Positions 1-11,643 of a stretch of DNA of 64,000 nucleotides are shown one piece after another. Made by a program: the position numbers and the translations under genes. Position 1 is the first letter of the stretch; every line of letters begins with the position of its first letter. The notes under the pieces were generated by a model. The model worked only from the letters and a program-made list of their open reading frames with translations, was not told the origin of the DNA and did no database searches. Location of the stretch: assembly GCA_022376925.1 (NCBI GenBank), contig JAIOJX010000032.1, positions 204,348,939-204,412,938 of the forward strand, in the 5' to 3' direction. Source of the DNA: Tragulus kanchil. Lineage: Eukaryota; Chordata; Mammalia; Artiodactyla; Tragulidae.

Positions 1-172
1 CTGGGAGCTTGTTACAAAGGCTCACCCTGAGCTACTGAACTAGAGGCTGCATTTTAAAAGACATCTAGCTGATTTGTTTGTTTACACATTAAAGAGCCTT
101 TGGATGTCTGTGCTTTCTTGCTTTCCTTTTTAATCTTCACACCCAAAATGAAGAATTTAAAGCTCTGGGGTA

Positions 173-364
173 GGCTTCCCTGTTAACTCAGCTGGTAAAG
201 AATCCACCCGCAATGCGGGAGACCTGGGTTTGATCCCTGGGTTGATCCCTGGGCTACCCACTCCAGTAGTCTTTCCTGTAGGATTCCATGGACAGAGAAG
301 CCTGGTGGGCTGCAGTCCACGGATTGCCAAGAGTCGGACATGACTGAGTGACTTTCACTTTCTT
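173..364 (+). mobile_element. Bov-tA-type tRNA-derived SINE
   Basis: It starts with the ggcttccc tRNA-like head, has the 'ggtaaagaatccacc' and 'gggtttgatccctggg' boxes, and ends with the 'gagtcggacatgactgag' tail typical of Pecora SINEs. A 10-base target-site duplication (agctctgggg) flanks it at 161-170 and 368-377. 'ttgatccctgggt' is duplicated internally. Confidence 0.9.
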
Positions 365-837
365 CATAGCTCTGGGGCCCCAGTTCTCAACCTGGGCTGC
401 TCACTAAACTCACGCAGGGAACTCTTTGCCTTCTCAAAGCCTGAGCCCCACCTCCACTCGGGACCTGTGAGAGTGGCCCCAAGCATCCGTATGATTGAAG
501 CTGCCCAGGCGATCTCAATGTGCAGCAGCCACGTCTGAGCACCCTTGTGGTTTTAGAACCGCTGGCTTCCATGGGAGGCGGCCAAGAGTTTGGTAGAAAT
601 CACGGAGTCTTGGATGATGATGGGGTATTTGAGAAGAGAACTCATACCTGTTTAAGAATTTCTATTAATACATTAAATTCGCTTCCACTAATCTCAGTTT
701 TCCGGAAGTGTTTCCCATCTTTCTCCAGGGAACACAGAACTTCCACTCTCTTGGAAAGCCCTCTGGGATCTCTCACTGTTCCTTTCTCTAGGCTGTCGTG
801 GTCCTCTCCCCACACTATGCAGATCCATCCTTCAGTT

Positions 838-900
838 CATTTTTCAGACCTGAAAACTGAAGCCCAGAGAGTCAGAGGGTGTTGTCAGAGTCCACAGCTG
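838..900 (-). mobile_element. MIR-like core fragment
   Basis: The 'gacctgaaaactgaagcccagagag' region resembles the antisense of the ancient mammalian MIR core. It is short and diverged, recognised by eye only. It is repeated at 1944-2006 through duplication pair 1. Confidence 0.45.
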
Positions 901-1278
901 ATGAGCATCAGAACAAGCAATAATGAGACAGGTTTCCATTTATCTCCCTCAGTCAGAGTGCTACTGCTTGTCTTCGTGTTATAGATCAGAAAACTGACCC
1001 TCATAGAGGTAAAGTCTTAGCTGACCTAAAGAGCCATAATTCTCTCATATTCAGGTTTCGGCCCAGCTCCTCAGGCACCGTCTGGGGACAGCAGTGGGGA
1101 CATGCCCTGGGAGCTTGTTACAAAGGCTCACCCTGAGCTACTGAACTAGAGGCTGCATTTTAAAAGACATCTAGCTGATTTGTTTGTTTACACATTAAAG
1201 AGCCTTTGGATGTCTGTGCTTTCTTGCTTTCCTTTTTAATCTTCACACCCAAAATGAAGAATTTAAAGCTCTGGGGCA

Positions 1279-1470
1279 GGCTTCCCTGTTAACTCAGCTG
1301 GTAAAGAATCCACCCGCAATGCGGGAGACCTGGGTTTGATCCCTGGGTTGATCCCTGGGCTACCCACTCCAGTAGTCTTTCCTGTAGGATTCCATGGACA
1401 GAGAAGCCTGGTGGGCTGCAGTCCACGGATTGCCAAGAGTCGGACATGACTGAGTGACTTTCACTTTCTT
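1279..1470 (+). mobile_element. Bov-tA-type SINE (second copy of 173-364)
   Basis: Copy of the SINE at 173-364 carried by duplication pair 1, with the same flanking target-site repeats. It is not an independent insertion. Confidence 0.9.
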
Positions 1471-2234
1471 CATAGCTCTGGGGCCCCAGTTCTCAACCTG
1501 GGCTGCTCACTAAACTCACGCAGGGAACTCTTTGCCTTCTCAAAGCCTGAGCCCCACCTCCACTCGGGACCTGTGAGAGTGGCCCCAAGCATCCGTATGA
1601 TTGAAGCTGCCCAGGCGATCTCAATGTGCAGCAGCCACGTCTGAGCACCCTTGTGGTTTTAGAACCGCTGGCTTCCATGGGAGGCGGCCAAGAGTTTGGT
1701 AGAAATCACGGAGTCTTGGATGATGATGGGGTATTTGAGAAGAGAACTCATACCTGTTTAAGAATTTCTATTAATACATTAAATTCGCTTCCACTAATCT
1801 CAGTTTTCCGGAAGTGTTTCCCATCTTTCTCCAGGGAACACAGAACTTCCACTCTCTTGGAAAGCCCTCTGGGATCTCTCACTGTTCCTTTCTCTAGGCT
1901 GTCGTGGTCCTCTCCCCACACTATGCAGATCCATCCTTCAGTTCATTTTTCAGACCTGAAAACTGAAGCCCAGAGAGTCAGAGGGTGTTGTCAGAGTCCA
2001 CAGCTGATGAGCATCAGAACAAGCAATAATGAGACAGGTTTCCTCTCTTCATTTCTGCACATCTCTCTCATGTGCTCCTCTGGGGCGATGCTTCAGTGTG
2101 GGGACAATTTCCAAGGGTCTAACCTGGGATTCAAGTGGTAGTTGGGAATGCCTTCTGTGTGGAGAGGCTCAGATCTACTGGGAGCTCTGGACTGAGTGTC
2201 TTCGGGGCTTGTTCTGCATTATGAGCTTTAGAAT

Positions 2235-2345
2235 CCTGGGCAAGTTACTTGACTTCTTTAGCCGTCGGTTTCTGAATCTGTAAAATGAGGAATAAAACTA
2301 CTTGCCTCATAGGGTTGTTGTAAGAGTTAATTAAGATAATATAGG
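2235..2345 (+). mobile_element. MIR SINE
   Basis: Contains the MIR signature: 'gggcaagttacttgac', then 'tctgtaaaatgaggaataa' and 'gggttgttgtaagagttaa'. It is an ancient mammalian SINE in sense orientation. Confidence 0.75.
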
Positions 2346-2807
2346 TCAGTGGCTTTCAATAATGATATTCGGAAAGCCTCCAGGGTAGTGCTGTCTCTTA
2401 GCTGATTCCCTCCAGGGGATGGACAGGTATACAAATGTCAGGTATATTTTACAGTAAGCTATTCTGTATGTATCCATTGTGTAAACATTTATTGAGTGGC
2501 TTATTATATGTTCTATTTATCAGTATGTCTATCTATCAGAATCAGTAGGCACATCTTCAGGGAGAAGTACATTTTAGGGATTGCTTCTTGAAAAGGAACC
2601 TGGTCCGTGGTTCCATTTTAACAGGCTCCCTAGGAAGCTGGTGGGACCCACTGGTCTTGAACGCAAGCCTTCCTGGATCTCTACACAAAGATAGCGAAAC
2701 CTGCTCCCTAGAGGCCAACAAATCCTCCTGGACCTAAAGTCAAACCGTGGTCCCTTTTTTTTTGGCTTCTTTTATTGTTTTTTTGTTGTTGTTTTTTTTT
2801 AAATTTT
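2346..2807. other. Noncoding sequence, nothing recognised
   Basis: AT-rich noncoding DNA. A stretch near 2430-2520 weakly resembles L2 3' sequence. The end is T-rich and runs into the following minus-strand SINE. No exon-like signal was seen. Confidence 0.5.
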
Positions 2808-3060
2808 GGCCTCTTTTATTGGTTTTTTATTTATTTTCATCCATCTTTGTTCTTTGGCCTGTGTAGGCCTCTCACTGCAGTGACCTCTTTCGTTGCAGAG
2901 CACCGGTTCTGGGCGCATGCACTCCAGAGCGGTAGCTCACACTTGGACACATCGGTCCAGCCACTCTGTGGCACGTGGGATCTTCCCGGGCCAGGGATCG
3001 AATCGGTGCCCCTTTCACTGCAAGGTGGACTCTTTCCCCACGGGACCACCAGGGAAGCCC
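2808..3060 (-). mobile_element. CHR-type tRNA-Glu-derived SINE
   Basis: Antisense of the family that begins 'gggcttccctggtggtc' and carries 'gatccctggcc' and a 'tctgcgacaac' module. The head lies at 3060 and the A-rich tail near 2808. Short open frames through it belong to the SINE consensus and are not genes. Confidence 0.85.
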
Positions 3061-3640
3061 TGTGGCATCTTTTTTTGATAGCTTAACAGCACCTCCACGG
3101 GAGCTGGAGATGTGGGAACATGGAGCATGTGGAGGGCACGAGGAGGCTCAATGGCTTAACAAATCAGATTGTGACCCTGGATGAGTCTGCCTTTAAAAGT
3201 ACAGACATGTGGAATTTGTCAAAATGTTGCCCCTGTGATTTATACGTGTAATACAGCCCACTCACCCACACCCTGTGTGCCTCACCTCCCTTACTTCCCA
3301 TATATTCATTCCAGCTCTAAACTCTTGTGTGCATCTCTATACAGCCTGAAATCCTGAGTAAGGGCAGCTCCATTGCACATTCCTGTCTCGATAACTGTCT
3401 GTAAAGTTGAGTCAAATTCCACATCAGCATGCAATTTCAGAAAACTGGAACAAAAGAAGAGACCCAATGCGTTTTCAGATCAATAAAACAGGTTTCATAA
3501 AACATTTTCAAGAAAACAGGCACAGAATGTCCTCAGGCTATCCTCAAGCCTGGAAACTGGAGGTCAGCAGAACAAATGCCTTCTGAGGAAGGATCATTTC
3601 CGGCCTCGAATCCTATACTCAAAATATTGGAAAAGAATCA
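3061..3640. other. Noncoding sequence, nothing recognised
   Basis: No repeat family, exon or RNA gene was recognised. Base composition is ordinary for the window. Confidence 0.5.
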
Positions 3641-3950
3641 AACACTTTCACACATGAATCGTTTTTTAAAAGGTAGTGGCATATCCTCTTTCTCAGGAAG
3701 CTGCTAAGGGAAGTGCTCCACCCAACCAAGGAGGAAACGTAGAGAGAATAAGATCTAAGATCCAGGAAACTGGAACACTGAGGGCAAGCGATGGAAGTCA
3801 CCAAGAGTGTGGCAAAGGAACATCCCAGGTGGACCACTAGGAGCCAGTCAGAGAAACGGCCTGTCCTGATGGAAGCTGACCAAGAACTCCAAGGAAGAAT
3901 GATCAAAAAGATGACACCTATAGGACCGTGTCTGAGAAGGGTTTACAGAG
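3641..3950 (+). mobile_element. Ancient L1 (L1M-type) 3' UTR fragment
   Basis: The run from 'cacacatgaatcgttttt' through 'caggaagctgctaaggg' and 'gatccaggaaactgg' resembles the 3' untranslated region of old mammalian L1M elements, as recalled. It is strongly diverged and may extend towards 4240. RepeatMasker would settle the subfamily. Confidence 0.45.
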
Positions 3951-4382
3951 TTGGAGAGAATTAGGCGTTGCAGTAGTGACAAGCACCACAATAACGTATC
4001 GCAATTAAAATGAACTCCAGTGGAATACAAAATGCTATGGAGGAAAGGGGAACAAAGTCTTGGTTCCCCTAAGTGACTCAGTTGTGAACAATGTGAGCAC
4101 AATCATAATAATGTGAGGACTAAGTTGATATGATCGAGTATGGCATAACTCTATTAGGGGCACGGGAAACAGGAAGTGGGCACATATGTGTGGTGGAGAT
4201 GAGGGCGGAATGAGCAGAGCTAAATCCTTGTCTTCCATACTGGGAAGTCAACAGATACTGTCTAATTGGACACACAATCAGGAAGCATCCATATACCCAT
4301 GTTACTTAGAGCTAGGAAGGTAAATACCAAAACATCATTGCCTCAGAGGGTCATGAAAGGCGGTTACGCAGTGACACTTTTG
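3951..4382. other. Noncoding sequence, possible continuation of old L1
   Basis: No exon or RNA gene was recognised. It may be a continuation of the diverged L1M fragment to the left. It ends at the target-site duplication of the next SINE. Confidence 0.4.
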
Positions 4383-4394
4383 CCATATAACTGA

Positions 4395-4697
4395 CTTTTT
4401 TGGGGGGCGGAGGCGGGTTGGGGAGGGAGGGGGGCGGGTGGGCCACTTCTATTGGTCTTTCATTTGTCTATTTTCATCTATCTTTTTTCTTTGGCCCGTG
4501 TGGGCCTCCCATCTCAGTGGCCTCTGTTGTCGCAGAGCACCGGCTCTGGGCACATGAGCTCCAGAGCTCCGGCTCGGTAATTGGACTCATCGGTCCAGCT
4601 GCTTTGCGGCACGTGGGATCTTCCCAGGCCAGGGATCGAACAGGCGCCCCTTGCACTGCAAAGTGGTGTCCTTACCCACTGGACCACCAGGGAAGCC
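4395..4697 (-). mobile_element. CHR-type tRNA-Glu SINE with clean target-site duplication
   Basis: Full minus-strand CHR-type SINE. A perfect 12-base target-site duplication (ccatataactga) lies at 4383-4394 and 4698-4709. The G-rich stretch at 4401-4440 is the antisense of the C-rich tail of this family. Confidence 0.92.
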
Positions 4698-4709
4698 CCA
4701 TATAACTGA

Positions 4710-5209
4710 TTTTTAAACCATGTATAACTTTGACTTAAAGAGAAAACCTGTAGAATTTAAAAATAGAGCCAAATTAATAGAGATTGAACAGTTTCACTGA
4801 GGCCCACAGGTGACGTCCAAGGGTGAGGTCAACCCCATCGTGGACTTTATAATGTTGGAGCTAAAATGAACACCAAGACTCCAACCCTGGAGCCTCAGGG
4901 AAACCTCGTCAGTCGAGCTGTGACCTCCAAAGTTGTGTTGGGCGTCACCTCAGAAAAGAGGGTGTCTGGTCAGGGGCCCTGTTCCCTTCTCGCATCTTCT
5001 ACCTGCCTCCAATGACTCTCAGGCTCATAGACTCTATGGGGGTCTAATGCGTTCTATCATATTTATGACTCAACTTCTGCCCCAGGATCCCAAGGCCGAG
5101 CCCAGGCCTGCTGTTCCCCTGGAATCCTCTGGGTCGACGACTAGCTCTGCCAGCTCCCAGTCAGCCAAACCCAAACCCCGAGAAGCACCCATCACGCAGG
5201 GTGCTGCTC
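4710..5209. other. Noncoding sequence, unassigned
   Basis: A 152-codon open frame runs from 4933 to 5391, but its second half lies in L2 sequence and its product is unrecognised. It is treated as a chance frame. Nothing else was identified. Confidence 0.5.
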
Positions 5210-5720
5210 TCCTCACCGTCCTAGTCCAGACCATCATGGCTTCTCACCTTAATCCTGCAGTGCCCTCCTCACTGTTCTTAGCCTCCTGGTCCCTTCAGGC
5301 AGCTCCACAGGGGCTCCTCCGGGTCTCTGCCCTGCCATGCGTCTTCCAGTGGCTGCCCCTGGCATGCAGAAGGCTCTCCCTCCTCAGCTGAGCACACAGG
5401 TCTTTGTGATGTGGCTCTGGCCACCTCTCCCACTTCTGTCCACTCCCACCTTTCGCTCCAGGAGGGTGCATCCGGCTGTAGCTCCCAGCGAGCATTGTGA
5501 ACACATGCTGCCTAGCATGTGCCTTACCTCATTGCAGGACAAGCATCACCTCCTCCAGGAAGCCTTCCCTAGGGCCCAACTGTGATTCAGAGGCTTTCCT
5601 TTCACTCTGTATGCTCACCTTTATGATAGCTCCTGTCTTACTTTCACGTGAATGTTTGTTTTCTTCAGTAAGTCATCCATTTACTTGAGGCCCTCAAATC
5701 TCTCAATAGGAATTGTCCTA
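5210..5720 (+). mobile_element. L2 LINE 3' region
   Basis: Sense L2-like order: 'gtccagaccatcatggc', then a C-rich reverse-transcriptase-end region, then 'cacctcctccaggaagcc' and 'ctcctgtcttac' near the end. This matches the 3' part of the ancient L2 LINE as recalled. It is diverged. Confidence 0.55.
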
Positions 5721-6831
5721 CTCACATTCAAACCCCAGCCTCTAGCTAGCTGTCCCGATCCAGAAGGGACATGAGGGCATGACCAAAGTGATTTCTGAGA
5801 GGCGGTTCCTGATGAATCCCCTTCCAGAGGCCTCATCATGAAGTAAGTCGAGGTTGATCTGAATTGTCCTGTCTCCTCTGTCTGCTTTCTTTGCCCATTT
5901 CTCTCCTAAAGCACCTCACCCATGGGTGCTGTCCAGTCCCCCACCTCATGGAGCCCATGGTCAGGATGGTTGGGGGGCATGCCTGTGCTGAGAAGGGACC
6001 TCAATTCCTTCCCCTCTGATTCCCCTCAGAGAATCTGAGTTCTCTTTTCCTCTTCTTATTCCTCCAAGTCCCTCCTTGAAGTGAATGCAGACAGAACCTG
6101 CTGAGACCCAAGGCAGGACAGAGACCCCTTCCCCTTAGAAGAAGACAGGACAAGAGCCTCCTGCCTGGATGTGGAGACGCTCGGCTCTGCCCTGGGCACA
6201 AGGTTGGAAATCGATTTTTCAGTTTCTTGGAAACGCAAGGCTGCGTCTAGAGGGGTCACAAAGGCTACAGCCCTTCTTTCAGGAAAACACCTACAGGCCC
6301 ATTTTATTTTCAGTTACACATTCTGGAATGTGTTCACAGGTGTCCACTCTGTTGTTGTTCACACCTTTTTATGTTTTGAGTACCTCTCAATAATTAGAAA
6401 ACCAAAAAAGTTACTCTGCAAACATGGAAAGCCCTAACTCAAAAAACGTAAGTCGAAGAGGAAGGAGGTATTAAAATGACTTCTTTTTTTGCATAATCTA
6501 TAGAAAGCCCAGAGGTGTGAAGCTTTCTTTGCATAATGAAATAGAGAAACTGCACTGGTGAAATTTGTCGCTGCCCCGGCAACCGTTAGGAGCACACGGG
6601 TAACAAAGTGGAGGGGTGCCGACAGAGCCAAGGGCGCAGGGTTACGTGGTGTTGGAAACGCAGTGTGGAGAAGAGGTGCAGTCGTCTGGCCTGGCCCCTT
6701 GCTGTAGACAGATACTCTCGGCTTGGGCAGCTGTCTTCACAGTCATTCATTCGTTTTCACAGTCATCACCACAGGCCCTGGGCAGGGCTGGGTGTCAGGG
6801 AAACCGACACAACAAAAACTGTGGTTCTCAG
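5721..6831. other. Noncoding sequence, unassigned
   Basis: No exon, RNA gene or named repeat was recognised in this stretch of about 1.1 kb. The short overlapping open frames on both strands are below what chance gives at this composition. Confidence 0.5.
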
Positions 6832-7030
6832 GGACTTCTCTGGTGGTCCAGTGGTTAAGACTTTGGCTTCCAATGCAGTGGGTGTGGGTTCAATCCCTGG
6901 TCAGGGAGCTATGATTCCACATGTCGCACAGCCAAAATGCAAAAACATAAAATAGAATCAACATTGTCATAAATTCAATAAAGACTTCAAAAATGGTCCT
7001 CATTAATAAAAAGTTTTTAAAGAAAGCAAA
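6832..7030 (+). mobile_element. CHR-2-type tRNA-derived SINE
   Basis: Begins 'gggacttctctggtggtcc', carries 'ggttcaatccctggtcagg' and ends with 'aattcaataaagacttc' followed by an A-rich tail. A relative of the same structure is at 38433-38636. Confidence 0.85.
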
Positions 7031-7061
7031 ACAGATGAACAACAACAAAAAGACCGCAATA

Positions 7062-7166
7062 GTGCTCACCGTGGCAGCACATACACTAAAAGTGGAATGA
7101 TACAGAGAAGATGAGCGTGGCCCCTGCAAGGATGACCTGCACATTCATGACATGTTCCATAATTTT
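7062..7166 (+). pseudogene. U6 snRNA pseudogene
   Basis: About 100 bases align by eye with the whole spliceosomal U6 snRNA: a 5' 'gtgctc' start, 'ggcagcacata', the 'acagaga' box, 'tggcccctgc', 'aaggatgac' and a 'gttccata' 3' end with T-run. It has many substitutions and a short deletion after 'cctgc'. No TATA box or proximal sequence element is visible upstream, as would be expected for a retroposed dead copy. It follows the tail of the SINE at 6832-7030. Confidence 0.85.
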
Positions 7167-7479
7167 GTTCTGTTACGTGGGTCTCAGAATAGGGAGACCC
7201 AGAGCAGCAGAGCCTCTAGCCAAACTTGATGAGTAGGACATTTTTTTGCTGTTTTTTGTTCTTGGTTTTTTTTTGTTGTTGTTCTTAAAAAGTTGTTGTT
7301 GTTTTAAAAAAGACCATAGTACTTACCCTCTGGGAATCCACAGAGTCATGACGAGGCAGATCTGTGAGTACATCCCTGCAGGGTGGTGCAGTGAACGCAT
7401 GGTTGAGATCTGTGCTGGTGCGCAGTTGACAAAGTAGGGAGCCAGAGGGAACTTCTTGGAAGGATGTCCCCACAGAATC

Positions 7480-8100
7480 TCGAGGGGCAGGTAGGACTTG
7501 GCCGGACCCTGGAGCAGAATTGGGGTTCAGTGGTGAGCAAAACAGATGTGTTCCCTCCCTCCTGCCCCAAGTTAATGGTCTGCTTGGGAGGACAGCCATC
7601 GATCAGTCACACCTGTACATAACGTTGGGGTAAGTTCTATGAGGGTTATTTGTAAGAATCAGCTTGATCTTAAAGCAGATTCTTAAGAGTGAGAACTAAG
7701 CAAGTGAAAGAGAGGTGAGGGCATTGCAGGCAGAGGGAACAGTGCATGCAAATGACTTGAGGCACGAGGAAGCTGGTCTTTCAAGGAGTTAAACAAATCC
7801 ATGTGCCTGGAGCAGACTGAAGCCCAGAGGGCAAGACTGAAGAGAGAGGCAGCAGCGAGTGGTGCAGGAACCACCAAGGGCTTTTCACCTTATCTTGGGA
7901 GCAAAGTGGAGCCACCGGGAGGATTCAACCAGAGGAGGGTCAGATTTGTCGCTGGGAGGGGCTGCTTTGGCTACTTCCTGGAGACTCTGGTTGGGGTGGG
8001 AGAGGATGAGTGAGGGGACAGAGAGACCTCTCATGAGGCTGCTGTGTCACCAGGTGAGAATGGAGTTTGTGTCCTGAACTCAGACAACAGCGGGAAGATG
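7480..8100 (-). mobile_element. L2 LINE, antisense, diverged
   Basis: The features 'gtggtgagcaaaacagatg', 'attgcaggcagagggaaca' and 'gaagctgg' occur in the order seen in the antisense of the ancient L2 3' region. It is strongly diverged and its limits are approximate. A second copy is at 8614-9234 through pair 2. Confidence 0.5.
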
Positions 8101-8613
8101 GGGAGCAGTGGGCGCTGAGAGCAAGGGCTGGACAGGACTGGATGGGGGAGGAGAGGCAGAGGGAGGAGTCAGCATGATGCCCTTGCTGGGAGAGAACAGC
8201 CTGCCCCTGGATATCTTGTAGACACCTGTTGTAAGGGAGCAGTTGCCTGCATTGTGCCCCCAACCCCCGTTTTTCATTCTTGCTTCGCTACTGGGTCTCT
8301 CCCACTTTCCTGCAGCTGCTCAAATTCAGAGTATGATTCCCATGAAAATCCAATAATCAAATTTTATGGAAAGTAAATCCTCTCACTTTTCACTCTTTGG
8401 CTTCACCAATCCTCCTCACCAAAAAGTTGTTGTTGTTTTAAAAAAGACCATAGTACTTACCCTCTGGGAATCCACAGAGTCATGACGAGGCAGATCTGTG
8501 AGTACATCCCTGCAGGGTGGTGCAGTGAACGCATGGTTGAGATCTGTGCTGGTGCGCAGTTGACAAAGTAGGGAGCCAGAGGGAACTTCTTGGAAGGATG
8601 TCCCCACAGAATC

Positions 8614-9234
8614 TCGAGGGGCAGGTAGGACTTGGCCGGACCCTGGAGCAGAATTGGGGTTCAGTGGTGAGCAAAACAGATGTGTTCCCTCCCTCCTGCC
8701 CCAAGTTAATGGTCTGCTTGGGAGGACAGCCATCGATCAGTCACACCTGTACATAACGTTGGGGTAAGTTCTATGAGGGTTATTTGTAAGAATCAGCTTG
8801 ATCTTAAAGCAGATTCTTAAGAGTGAGAACTAAGCAAGTGAAAGAGAGGTGAGGGCATTGCAGGCAGAGGGAACAGTGCATGCAAATGACTTGAGGCACG
8901 AGGAAGCTGGTCTTTCAAGGAGTTAAACAAATCCATGTGCCTGGAGCAGACTGAAGCCCAGAGGGCAAGACTGAAGAGAGAGGCAGCAGCGAGTGGTGCA
9001 GGAACCACCAAGGGCTTTTCACCTTATCTTGGGAGCAAAGTGGAGCCACCGGGAGGATTCAACCAGAGGAGGGTCAGATTTGTCGCTGGGAGGGGCTGCT
9101 TTGGCTACTTCCTGGAGACTCTGGTTGGGGTGGGAGAGGATGAGTGAGGGGACAGAGAGACCTCTCATGAGGCTGCTGTGTCACCAGGTGAGAATGGAGT
9201 TTGTGTCCTGAACTCAGACAACAGCGGGAAGATG
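8614..9234 (-). mobile_element. L2 LINE, antisense (second copy)
   Basis: Duplicate of 7480-8100 carried by pair 2; not an independent element. Confidence 0.5.
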
Positions 9235-9401
9235 GGGAGCAGTGGGCGCTGAGAGCAAGGGCTGGACAGGACTGGATGGGGGAGGAGAGGCAGAGGGAGG
9301 AGTCAGCATGATGCCCTTGCTGGGAGAGAACAGCCTGCCCCTGGATATCTTGTAGACACCTGTTGTAAGGGAGCAGTTGCCTGCATTGTGCCCCCACCCC
9401 C

Positions 9402-11523
9402 CGTTTCTCTCTCCTGCTTCCCTACTGGGCCTCCCACACTTTCCTGCAGCTGCTCAAATTCAGAGTATGATTCCCATGAAAATCCAATAATCAAATTTTA
9501 TGGAAAGTAAATCCTCTCACTTTTCACTCTTTGGCTTCACACTCCCTTGAGACTTCCGTGTAAGACCAGGTTCACCTTGATTCCATGAATAAATGAATAA
9601 TTAGAAAGAAACAAGCAAGTCCAGAATGAAATCCAAGGTTCTATGGATTCCCTGCATTTCCCCAAGTCAATTTTTGGGTGAGTTCCCTGTGGTTGACACC
9701 ATCAGCTGTCCCGAGCCTGAGCAGCTTCGAAGTGCCTTGTAGTGTGTCAGATGGGGAGATCAAGAATGCTGACTGCACCTCCCTGTTTCAGTCATCCTCT
9801 TTTCCTTTTACTGTTACGTTGACGGCAGACGACAAATGCCCAACTTGAAGCAACTTAGGCCCAAGGAGAGCGTATTTCAAGGGCAACTGGGGGAGCTCAC
9901 AGACTCTGAGGAGGAGGTGCCCAGGCAAATGGTAGAAAGGGCAGAGCACGGCCGATGCCCTGGAAACCGCCCCAATCCAGGGCTGGATGGCCCTCAGGAC
10001 TCTTTCCTTCTCTCAGTCTCCCTGTGTCTCAGTCCCTCTGAACTGCTGTGACCAAAACGCCTTACACATGACAGGAATGTGTTTCTTACAGTTAGTTCTA
10101 CAGGCTGGGAGGCACCAGATTCTAGGTGCCAGCTGATATTCATGTCTGGTGAGGCTCGATTCTTGTTTCTAGGAGGCTTCTCTTGCCCTGTCCCCACATA
10201 GAGAAGGGAAAAGCGAGCACTCTGAGGTCTTTTTATATAAAGGCACTAGTGAACTGCAAGATCAAACCAGTCAATCCTAAAGGAAATGAGTCCTGGGAGG
10301 ATTGATGCTGAAGCTGAAGCTCCTATACTTTGGCCACCTGGTGTGGAGAGCTGACTCACTGGAAAAGACCCTGGTGCTAGGAAAGATTGAAGATGGGAGA
10401 AGAGGGTGACAGAGGAAGAGATGGTTGGATGGCATCACTGAAAGACTTTCGGGGGGAAAGACATTTTTGCTGCAGTCCACAGGCGTTTCTCTCTCCTGCT
10501 TCCCTACTGGGCCTCCCACACTTTCCTGCAGCTGCTCAAATTCAGAGTATGATTCCCATGAAAATCCAATAATCAAATTTTATGGAAAGTAAATCCTCTC
10601 ACTTTTCACTCTTTGGCTTCACACTCCCTTGAGACTTCCGTGTAAGACCAGGTTCACCTTGATTCCATGAATAAATGAATAATTAGAAAGAAACAAGCAA
10701 GTCCAGAATGAAATCCAAGGTTCTATGGATTCCCTGCATTTCCCCAAGTCAATTTTTGGGTGAGTTCCCTGTGGTTGACACCATCAGCTGTCCCGAGCCT
10801 GAGCAGCTTCGAAGTGCCTTGTAGTGTGTCAGATGGGGAGATCAAGAATGCTGACTGCACCTCCCTGTTTCAGTCATCCTCTTTTCCTTTTACTGTTACG
10901 GTGACGGCAGACGACAAATGCCCAACTTGAAGCAACTTAGGCCCAAGGAGAGCGTATTTCAAGGGCAACTGGGGGAGCTCACAGACTCTGAGGAGGAGGT
11001 GCCCAGGCAAATGGTAGAAAGGGCAGAGCACGGCCGATGCCCTGGAAACCGCCCCAATCCAGGGCTGGATGGCCCTCAGGACTCTTTCCTTCTCTCAGTC
11101 CCCCTGTGTCTCAGTCCCTCTGAACTGCTGTGACCAAAACGCCTTACACATGACAGGAATGTGTTTCTTACAGTTAGTTCTACAGGCTGGGAGGCACCAG
11201 ATTCTAGGTGCCAGCTGATATTCATGTCTGGTGAGGCTCGATTCTTGTTTCTAGGAGGCTTCTCTTGCCCTGTCCCCACATAGAGAAGGGAAAAGCGAGC
11301 ACTCTGAGGTCTTTTTATATAAAGGCACTAGTGAACTGCAAGATCAAACCAGTCAATCCTAAAGGAAATGAGTCCTGGGAGGATTGATGCTGAAGCTGAA
11401 GCTCCTATACTTTGGCCACCTGGTGTGGAGAGCTGACTCACTGGAAAAGACCCTGGTGCTAGGAAAGATTGAAGATGGGAGAAGAGGGTGACAGAGGAAG
11501 AGATGGTTGGATGGCATCACTGA
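9402..11523 (+). repeat. Direct duplication pair 3 (9402-10441 and 10484-11523)
   Basis: 1040 bases repeated at offset 1082. Two substitutions were noticed (cgttgacgg/cggtgacgg; cagtctccc/cagtccccc). The first copy stops inside a BovB-derived SINE that is complete only in the second. The 42-base spacer contains 'ctgcagtccacagg', which also occurs later in the same SINE, near 11586, as if the spacer were a shortened, error-rich read of the SINE's remainder. Confidence 0.97.
10268..10441 (+). mobile_element. ART2A/Bov-A SINE, truncated by duplication junction
   Basis: 5' part of the BovB-derived SINE ('gctgaagctgaagctcc', 'ttggccacctggtg', 'ctggaaaagaccctgg'). It stops at the junction of pair 3. 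The intact version is at 11350-11643. Confidence 0.85.
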
Positions 11524-11643
11524 CTCAATGGACATGAATTTGAGCAAGATCCAGGAGAGAGTGGAGGACAGTGGTGCCTGGTGTGCTGCAGTCCACAGGA
11601 TGGCAAAGAGTCAGACACAACTGAGCAACTGAACTGAACTGAA
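11350..11643 (+). mobile_element. ART2A/Bov-A (BovB-derived) SINE, complete
   Basis: Complete element from 'gctgaagctgaagctcc' through 'gatggttggatggcatcac' and 'gcaaagagtcagacac' to the 'actgaactgaactgaa' tail. This family derives from the ruminant BovB LINE and supports the ruminant assignment. Confidence 0.92.

Larger units (their letters stand above)
1..2043 (+). repeat. Direct duplication pair 1 (copies 1-937 and 1107-2043)
   Basis: Bases 1-937 recur at 1107-2043 (offset 1106) with one visible substitution (t at 171, c at 1277). The 169-base interval 938-1106 holds a MIR-like stretch and is not shared within the window. The left copy starts at the window edge, so its true start is unseen. 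The SINE inside is duplicated with both of its target-site repeats, so the copy arose after that insertion, or in the assembly. Confidence 0.97.
7287..9540 (+). repeat. Direct duplication pair 2 (7287-8406 and 8421-9540)
   Basis: 1120 bases repeated at offset 1134 with a 14-base spacer. The copies are nearly identical except for a cluster of about ten differences at 8270-8316 versus 9403-9450, followed again by clean identity. The last 139 bases of copy two (9402-9540) are also the start of pair 3, so that piece is present three times. Confidence 0.97.

Noticed and set aside
2808..3060. Short open frames inside SINEs across the window (for example 4400-4705, 19281-19670, 23186-23566, 24180-24494)
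   Set aside because: They translate the SINE consensus in various frames and recur with each SINE copy; they are not genes.
4933..5391. 152-codon open frame
   Set aside because: Its second half lies in L2-like repeat sequence and the product matches no family I know.
7062..7166. Functional U6 snRNA gene
   Set aside because: Multiple substitutions, an internal deletion and no recognisable upstream TATA/PSE elements.
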